From contig NZ_BMVM01000007.1 in NCBI RefSeq assembly GCF_014650715.1, positions 1 through 64,000 of the forward strand: 64,000 nt of DNA, read 5' to 3'. The stretch comes from Streptomyces bluensis. GTDB taxonomy: Bacteria > Actinomycetota > Actinomycetes > Streptomycetales > Streptomycetaceae. The notes beneath the pieces were generated by a model. That model searched no databases. It was not told where the DNA came from and worked only from the letters and a program-made list of their open reading frames with translations. Below are positions 1 through 9,000 of the stretch, piece by piece. The translations under genes and the position numbers were made by a program. The first letter of the stretch is position 1, and each line of letters starts with the position of its first letter.

Positions 1-3000
1 CACCACGCAACGCCTGCGCAGCCAAATGCACCGCCACCAACGACGACGAACACGCCGTATCGATCGTCACCGTCGGACCCTCAAGGCCCAGCGCATAAGC
101 AACCCGGCCGGACGCGATACTCGGTGAGCTGCCGCTCCCCCGGAAGCCCTCGAACTCGTCGCCGGACAGCAGGACGCCGTAGTCGTTGTACATGAGACCG
201 GCGAAGACACCGGTCTGGCTGCCCCGCAACGACGACGGATCGATCCCCGCCCCCTCGATCGCCTCCCACACCGACTCCAGCAACAACCGCTGCTGCGCAT
301 CCGTCGCCAACGCCTCACGCGGACTCATCCCGAAGAACTCGGGATCGAACCCGGCAACGTCGGTCAGGAAGCCACCGGCCCGGGTCGAGGAGGTGCCGCT
401 GTGGTTCGGATCGGGGTGGTAAAGCCGCTCCAGGTCCCAGCCACGGTCGGACGGGAACTCCCCCACCGCGTCCACACCTTCTGAGACCAGCCGCCACAAG
501 TCCTCGGGCGACGACACCCCACCGGGGAAACGACAGGCCATGCCCACGACCACCACCGGGTCATCGGCCACAGCCACCACCGACGAGCCCACCGGAGCCG
601 CCGCCCGCGCCCCCAGCACCTCACCCAGCAGGAAGCCGGCCAGAACCGCGACCGTCGGATAGTCGAACACCAACGTCGCCGGCAACCGCAGCCCCGTCAC
701 CGACTGCAAGCCATTACGCAGCTCGACAGCCAGGAGCGAGTCAAAGCCGAGATCCCGGAAGGAACGAGTGTCATCAACACCCGAGGCACTCTCGTGGCCC
801 AGGACCAGCGCCACCTGCCCCCGCACCAGATCGAGCAGCACCTCGCGCCGCTCCACCTCGTCCAGACCGGTGAGCCGCTGGAGCAGGCCGCCCGCAGCGA
901 CCATCCGTCGACGCGGCCGCACCAACGCGCGGAAGGCGGGCGGTACTTCACCCAGCTCCCGGACAGCGCGCAGATCGAGCGGTACGGGTAGAACCACCTG
1001 TTCGGGCGTCCGTAGCGCCGCGTCGAACAGGGCGAGGCCCTGGTCGACCGTGATCGCGGGAATGCCGGTGCGGGCCATCCGCTGCGGATCGGCCGTCATG
1101 CCTCCGGCCTCCTGCTGCCAGGGGCCCCATACGAGGGACACCGCGGGCAGACCCATGTCCCGGCGCAGGGCCACCAGCGCGTCGAGGAAGGCGTTGGCCG
1201 ACGCGTAGGCCGCTTGTCCGACGCTGCCGAGCACACCGGCGACGGAGGAGAAGACGACGAGCGGCGCGTCGTCGGGGAGCAGTTCGTGCAGGTGCCAGGC
1301 CGCGTCGACCTTGGGGGCGAGTACGGCGTGCAGGCGCTCGGGGGTCAGGCTGCCGATGAGCCCGTCGTCCAGGACCCCCGCGGCATGCACGACACCACGC
1401 ACCGACCGCCCCGCCAGGACACCCGCCAACGCCCCACGATCCGCCACATCACACGCCACCACCTCCACCCGAGCACCCAACCCACCCAGCTCGGCCAGGA
1501 GTTCACCCACCCCGGGCGCATCCGCACCCCGCCGCGACAGCAGCACCAACTCCCGCACCCCATGCACCCGCACCAGATGCCGCGCCACCACCGCACCCAG
1601 ACCACCCGTACCGCCCGTCACCACCACGACACCCGGACCGGCCCACTCCACCGCCCCACCACTCGCCCCACCAGCACGCACCAACCGGGGAACGCTCACG
1701 GTCCCGCCACGTACAGCGACGTCCGATTCATCGGCGGCCAACGCGCGCAGTGCGGCGGAGAGTCGGTCGGCGTCGGCATCCGCGATGTCCAGCGTCGCGA
1801 AACGGCCCGGATACTCGGCACCGGCAGACCGCACGAGCCCGCGCACTGCGGCGGACACCACGCCCGAGCCCTGTGTCAGCACCACCAGCCGCGCGCCACG
1901 GAACCGCTCCTGCGCGACCCACGCCTGCACGAGCGCCAGCACCTGCGCGACAGCCGCGTGCGTCTGCCCTGCCACGTCCCGCACCGTGTCCTCGGCGGCC
2001 CCGAGGACTGCCACGACAAGCCCCGGAACCGGCCGGTTCACGTCGGCACCGGCACCTGCATCGGCACCGGCACTCGCACCGGCATCGGAGGCGGCACCGG
2101 AGTCCACGTCCGCTGCCAGTTCGTCGAGGTCGGCGTAGCTCCGAACGTCGGCCACCGCGTCCCGCATCGCATCGGCGAGCGCCTCTCCGCCCCCGAGCAG
2201 CGCCACAGCCGGAAGCTCCGTCGACGTCTCCGGCGCCTCGGTCCAGTCGACCCGGAACAGTGACCCGGCCGCCGTACTCGCCCCACCCAGCTGGTCACTC
2301 GTGACGGGCCGGACGACCAGCCCGGACACACGCGCCACCGGACGTCCCTCGGCATCGGCGAGGTCGACGGCGATGGCGTTCCGTTCGCTCCGCCGGACCA
2401 GTCGGGCACGTACCTCGGTCGCGCCGGACGCGTGCAGTGCGACGCCCTCCCAGGCGAAGGGGAGCGCGGGGTCACCCGTCCCCCCGGCGGCGGCGACAGC
2501 GTGCAGTGCGGCGTCGAGCAACGCCGGGTGCAGTCCGAACCCCCCGGCTTCGGTTCCGGTCGGCAGCGTCACCTCGGCGAAGATCTCGTCACCGCGCCGC
2601 CAGACCGCGCGCAGCCCCTGGAAGAGGGGGCCGTAGGTGAGGCCGGCGTCGGCCATGTCCTCGTACAGGTCGCCCGTCTCGACGCGTTCGGCACCGGCGG
2701 GCGGCCACTGCTCGGCATCGGCCCAGTCGGTCGGAAGCGGTTCGTGGGAGAGGACACCGGAGGCGTGCTGCGTCCAGGGGGCATCGACGGCCGCGTCGTC
2801 GGGGCGCGCGTGCACCGTCACGGTGCGGCGGCCGGCGTCATCGGTCTCCGCGACCCGCACCTGGATCTGCACGGCGCCCGTGTCCGGGACGACGAGGGGC
2901 GTCGACACGGTGAGGTCGTCCAGGGTGCCGAAACCGGCCTCGTCGCCGGCCCGCACCGCCAGTTCCACGAAGGCCGTGCCCGGGACGACCACCCGCCCGA

Positions 3001-6000
3001 AGACCATGTGATCGGCCAGCCAGGGGTGAGTGGCCGACGACAGCCGCCCCGACAGCACTACGTCCTCGGAGTCGGCCAACGCCACGGCGGCCCGGAGCAG
3101 TGGATGGTCGGCAGCGGCGAGACCCGCGGCCCGCACATCCCCGGCGCCCGTCCCGTATCCCCCGACCGGCCAGTAGTTCCGGCGCTGGAACGGGTAGGTC
3201 GGAGCGTCCGCCGGCCGGGCGCCCGTGCCCCTGAACAGCGTCGGCCAGTCCACGGGCACGCCGTGCGTGAAAAGCTGCGCGAGGGCGGTGAGCGCGGCCG
3301 CCTGCTCGGGCCGGTCCTTGCGCAGTACGGGCACGACGAGCGCCTCGTCCGGCACGGACTGCCGTACCAGCGCGGACAGCACGCCGTCCGGGCCGATCTC
3401 CAGGAAGCGCGTCACGCCCTGGTCGGTGAGGGTGCGCAGCCCGTCGGCGAAACGCACGGTGCCCCGCACATGCCGGACCCAGTAGTCCGCCGTGTTCAAC
3501 GGGTCGAGACCTCCGGTGAGGTTCGACACGACAGGAATGCGCGGCTCGTCGAAGCGCAGACCGGCGATCGCCTCGCGGAACTCCTCCAGCATCGGTTCCA
3601 TCAGCGGCGAGTGGAAAGCGTGCGAGACCCGCAGTCGCGCCGTACGCCGATCCGGCAGAGCGGCGGCAACAGCCAGTACGGCCTCTTCCGTACCCGAGAG
3701 CACCACTGAGGACGGCCCGTTGACCGCCGCGATCGACACACCCTCCACGAGGTACGGGGCGACCTCGGCTTCCGCGGCCTCGACCGCGAGCATCAGGCCA
3801 CCCGCAGGCAGCGCCTGCATCAGCCTCGCTCGCGCCGACACCAGCGCACACGCGTCCGCCAGCGACACCACACCCGCGACATGAGCGGCCGCGATCTCAC
3901 CGACCGAATGTCCCGCAAGGTACTTCGGAGTGACACCAAGGGAGGTCACCAGCCGGAACAGCGCGACCTCGATCGCGAAGAGGGCAGGCTGCGCGAACTC
4001 CGTACGATGCAGAACCTCCTCGTCCGCGCCCCAGATCACGTCACGCAGGGCGGGGTCGAGTTCGGCGAGCACCTCGTCCAGCGCCTGGGCGAACACGGGG
4101 AACCGGGCATACAACTCCCGCCCCATCCCTATGCGTTGGGCGCCCTGCCCGGAGAACACGAACGCCAGCGGCTCCTCGGACGCCGTTCCCCTGGACACCT
4201 CGGCGACGCCGTCCTCCGAGGCCAGCAACACAGCCCGGTGCCCGAACGAGGCCCGTCCCGCCGCCAGCGTGTACGCGACGTCCGCCGACGGCTCGACCGC
4301 CCGCAGCGCCTCGATCTGCGCGTCCAGCGCCTGCTGGGACCGAGCCGACAGCACCAACGGCAGTACGCCGAGCTCAACCGCCATCGGCGTCGGAGGCGTC
4401 GTCGGCGTCGGTGCCGTCTCCGGCCCCGCCTCCAGAATGACGTGCGCGTTGGTACCGCTCAGCCCGAAGGAGGACACACCGACACGACGCGGCCGCCCCG
4501 TCCGCGGCCATGCCACCTGCTCCCGCACCAGTTCCACCGCACCGGCCGACCAGTCCACGTGCGAGGACGGCGTGTCGGCATGCAGGGTGCGCGGGACGAC
4601 ACCGTGCCGCATCGCCATGATCGACTTGATGACCCCGGCGACACCGGCAGCAGCCTGGGTGTGGCCGAGGTTGGACTTCACCGAGCTCAGCAACAGCGGC
4701 CGTTCGCGATCCTGACCGTAGGTCGCCAACAGCGCCTGTGCCTCGATCGGGTCACCCAGGGGCGTACCAGTACCGTGCGCCTCGACCGCGTCCACCTCAC
4801 CGGCGGACAACCCGGCCGACGCCAGCGCCTGACGGATCACCCGCTGCTGCGACGGACCGTTCGGCGCCGTCAACCCATTCGACGCACCATCCTGATTGAC
4901 CGCACTCCCCCGAACGACCGCCAGTATCCGATGCCTGTTGCGCACCGCATCCGACCGCCGCTCCAGCAGCAGCACACCCACGCCCTCAGCCCAGCCCACC
5001 CCGTCAGCCGCGTCCGAGAACGCCTTGCACCGGCCGTCCGGCGCCAGCCCACCCTGCCGGGAGAACTCCACAAACGTCGTCGGCGTCGACATCACCGTCA
5101 CACCACCGGCCACCGCCAACGAACACTCACCACCACGCAACGCCTGCGCGGCCAGATGGAGAGCCACCAGCGACGACGAACACGCCGTATCGATCGAGAC
5201 GGTCGGCCCCTCGAAGCCGAAGGAGTAGGCGACCCGGCCGGAGGCGATGCTCATCGCGCTTCCGTTGCCGCGCAGGCCCTCGAACTCACGGCCGTCGAGG
5301 AGGAGCCCGTAGTCGTTGTACATGACACCGGCGAAGACACCGGTCTGGCTGCCGCGCAGCGAGGTCGGGTCGATACCCGCCCGCTCGATGGCCTCCCACA
5401 CCGACTCCAGCAACAGCCGCTGCTGGGCATCCGTCGCCAACGCCTCCCGCGGACTCATCCCGAAGAAGTCGGCGTCGAAGCCACCGGCCCCTTCGAGGAA
5501 GCCACCGGCCCCGGTGGAGGAGGTGCCCAGGTGCTCCGGATCCGGGTGGTAGAGCCGCTCCAGGTCCCAGCCACGGTCGGCCGGGAACTCCCCCACCGCG
5601 TCCACACCTTCTGAGACGAGCCGCCACAAGTCCTCGGGCGACGACACCCCACCGGGGAAACGACAGGCCATACCCACGACCACCACCGGGTCATCGGCCA
5701 CAGCCACCACCGACGAGGCCACCGGAGCCGCCGCCCGCGCCCCCAGCACCTCACCCAGCAGGAAGCCGGCCAGAACCGCGACCGTCGGATAGTCGAACAC
5801 CAACGTCGCCGGCAACCGCAGCCCCGTCACCGACTGCAAGCCGTTACGCAGCTCAACGGCCAGCAACGAGTCAAAGCCCAGATCCCGGAACGAACGCGAC
5901 GCGTCCACGCCCAAGGCGCCCTCGTGCCCCAGGACCAGCGCCACCTGCCCCCGCACCAGATCGAGCAGCACCTCGCGCCGCTCCACCTCGTCGAGCGGCG

Positions 6001-9000
6001 CGAGCCTGCGGACCAGGTCGGGTGCGCCGGTGCCGCTGCTCGCGGTGCGGCGGCGGGGTCGTACGAGTCCACGGAGGAGTGCGGGGACTTCCGTGCGGGC
6101 CCGTGCCGCCCGAAGGTCCAGCGGGACGGGGAGTACGACGTCGTCACCGCTCGCGAGGGCCGCGTCGAACAGGCTCAGACCCTCCTCCGCGGACACCGGG
6201 CGCATGAGCGCGGCCTCGTCGTGCGCGTCGGCGGGCGGCAGTTCGGCCGCCATGCCGGCGCCGTCGAGCTGCCACGGTCCCCAGGCCAGGGACACCGCGT
6301 GCAGGCCCTGGGCACGGCGGTGCGCGGCGAGGGCGTCGAGGTAGGCGTTGGCGGCGGCGTAGGCGGCCTGGCCCACGGGGCCGAAAGTGCCGGCGGCGGA
6401 GGAGACGAGGACGAAGGCCCGGACGTCGGGCAGGAGTTCGTGCAGGTGCCAGGCCGCGTCGGCCTTCGGGGCGAGTACGGCGTGCAGGCGCTCGGGGGTC
6501 AGGCTGCCGATGAGCCCGTCGTCCAGGACCCCCGCGGCATGCACGACACCACGCACCGACCGCCCCGCCAGGACACCCGCCAACGCCCCACGATCCGCCA
6601 CATCACACGCCACCACCTCCACCCGAGCACCCAACCCACCCAGCTCAGCGAGAAGTTCACCCACCCCGGGCGCATCCGCACCCCGCCGCGACAGCAGCAC
6701 CAACTCCCGCACCCCATGCACCCGCACCAGATGCCGCGCCACCACCGCACCCAGACCACCCGTACCGCCCGTCACCACCACGACACCCGGACCGGCCCAC
6801 TCCACCGCCCCACCACTCGCCCCACCAGCACGCACCAACCGGGGAACGCTCACGTGACCGTCCGTGAGGGCGGTCTCCCGTTCGCCGACGGCGAGGGCCC
6901 GGCGGAGGTGAGTCCCGTCCACGGGGCCGGTACCGAGGACCAACAGGCCGATGCCGCCGGAGTGTTCGGACTCGGCGGCGCGCAGCAGGCCGCGGACCGC
7001 GGCGGGCGCGAGCCGGTCGTCACGGAGGACGACGACCAGGCGGGAGCCGCGCAGGCGCTCGTCGCGCTGCCAACGGCGGACGAGGCCGAGGGCCCGAGTG
7101 GTGAGCATGTGCAGTTCGCCGACCGGGTCCGTGACCGGGCTCGCCTCGTCGGGGCCGGCCATGAGTGGGGCCAGGACCACGTCGGGCAGGGGCGCCGTGT
7201 CCGCGAGTTCGGTGAGGTCCGCAGCGACGCGTAGGGGCGCGCCGCCGAGGGCGTCGCTGATCTCCTGGGCGAACGAGGCGTCGGAGGACTCGGTGGAGTT
7301 GGCGGGGTCGGCAAGCAGGGCGAGGGTGCCCTCGTAGGGAGGCGTCTCGGGAGCCGGGACCCAGTCGACCCGGTACAGCGTGTCGGCGGCCGTCGATGCG
7401 CCGGAGCGCGCGGCGTCGACAGGGCGTGTGGTGAGCGCGTCCACGGTCAGGACGGGGGCGCCCATGGTGTCCATGACGTCGATGGCGATGGTGTCCTCGC
7501 CCTGCGGGACGATACGAGCGCGGATCCTGGTGGCGCTGGTGGCGTGCAGGCTGACGCCTTCCCAGGCGAACGGCACACCGAGGCGGCCGTCGCCGGCGTG
7601 GGCGACGGCGTGGAGGAGGGCGTCGAGCAGGACGGGGTGGACGGCGAAGCCGGCGACGCGGTTTCCCGCGGGGAGTTCGGCCTCGACGTAGAGGTCGCCG
7701 TCCCGGCGCCAGACGGCGCTGAGGCCGCGGAAGGCGGGGCCGTACGCGAAGTCGTGGTCGGCGAGGGCGTCGTACGCGCCCTCGACGGGGACGGGTTCGG
7801 CGCCGGCAGGGGGCCACTGTGCGGGGTCCAGGGCAGTGGGTGTGGCGGTTTCGGTCTCGGCACCGGGGCTCAGTCGACCGGTGGCGTGGAGCGTCCATGC
7901 GTGCTCGTCAAGGCCCTCGTGACCGCCCTGGCCGTACGGCCCGTGCCGGCCGTCAGGGCGGGCGTAGATGGTCACGGGTCGATGGCCGGAGGAGTCGGCG
8001 GCGCCGACGAACGTCTGGATCTGGACGGCGCCGTGTTCCGGGAGTTCGAGCGGGGCCGGGAGGGCGAGTTCGGCCACGTGGTCGCAGCCGAACTCGTCGC
8101 CGGCGCGCAGGGCGAGTTCGACGAAGGCGGCGCCCGGCAGGAGGACGCGGCCGTTGATGCGGTGGTCGGCCAGCCAGCGGTGGGTGGCGAAGGAGAGGCG
8201 GCCGGAGAGGAGGGCGCCGTCGGAGTCGGCGAGGGACACGGCGGCGCCGAGGAGGCCGTGTTCGGCGGGGGCGAGGCCGACGGCGCGGACGTCCCCGGCG
8301 CCGCCGACGCCCGCGGCCGGCCAGTGCCGGCGGCGCTGGAAGGCGTAGGTGGGGAGGTCGACGGGGTGGGCGGGAGTGTCGGCGAAGTAACGCGTCCAGT
8401 CGACGGGGGCGCCGGTGGTGTGCAGGGCGGCGAGTGCCGTGGTCAGGGCGGTGGTCTCGGGGGTGTCCTTGCGGAGGGTGGCGAGGGCGACGCTGTCCCG
8501 GGATGCCGTCTCGGGGACCAGGCCGGTGAGGACGCCGTCGGGTCCGAGTTCGAGGAAGGTGCGCACGCCGTGTCTGTCCAGGGTGCGCAGGCAGTCGGCG
8601 AAGCGGACGGTCTCCCGGACATGGCGGACCCAGTACTCCGCGTCGCTCAGGTCCTCGGGGGTGGCGACGGCGCCGGTGAGGTTGGAGACGAGCGGGATGC
8701 GCGGCGGGTGGAAGGTGATGCCGGACAGGGCCTGGGCGAAATCGGCCAGCATCGGGTCCATCAGTGGCGAATGGAAGGCGTGCGAGACCCGCAGGGGTGT
8801 GGTGCGGTGGCCGTCGGCGGTGAGTCGTTCGGCGGCGTCGCCCACCGCATCGGCGGGGCCGGAGAGGACCACGGAGGCCGGGCCGTTGACGGCGGCCACG
8901 GCGACGTCGGCCGTGAGATACGGGCGTATCTGCTCCTCGGAGGCGCGTACGGCCGTCATGGCGCCGCCCTCGGGGAGGTCGGCCATCAGCGAGGCGCGGG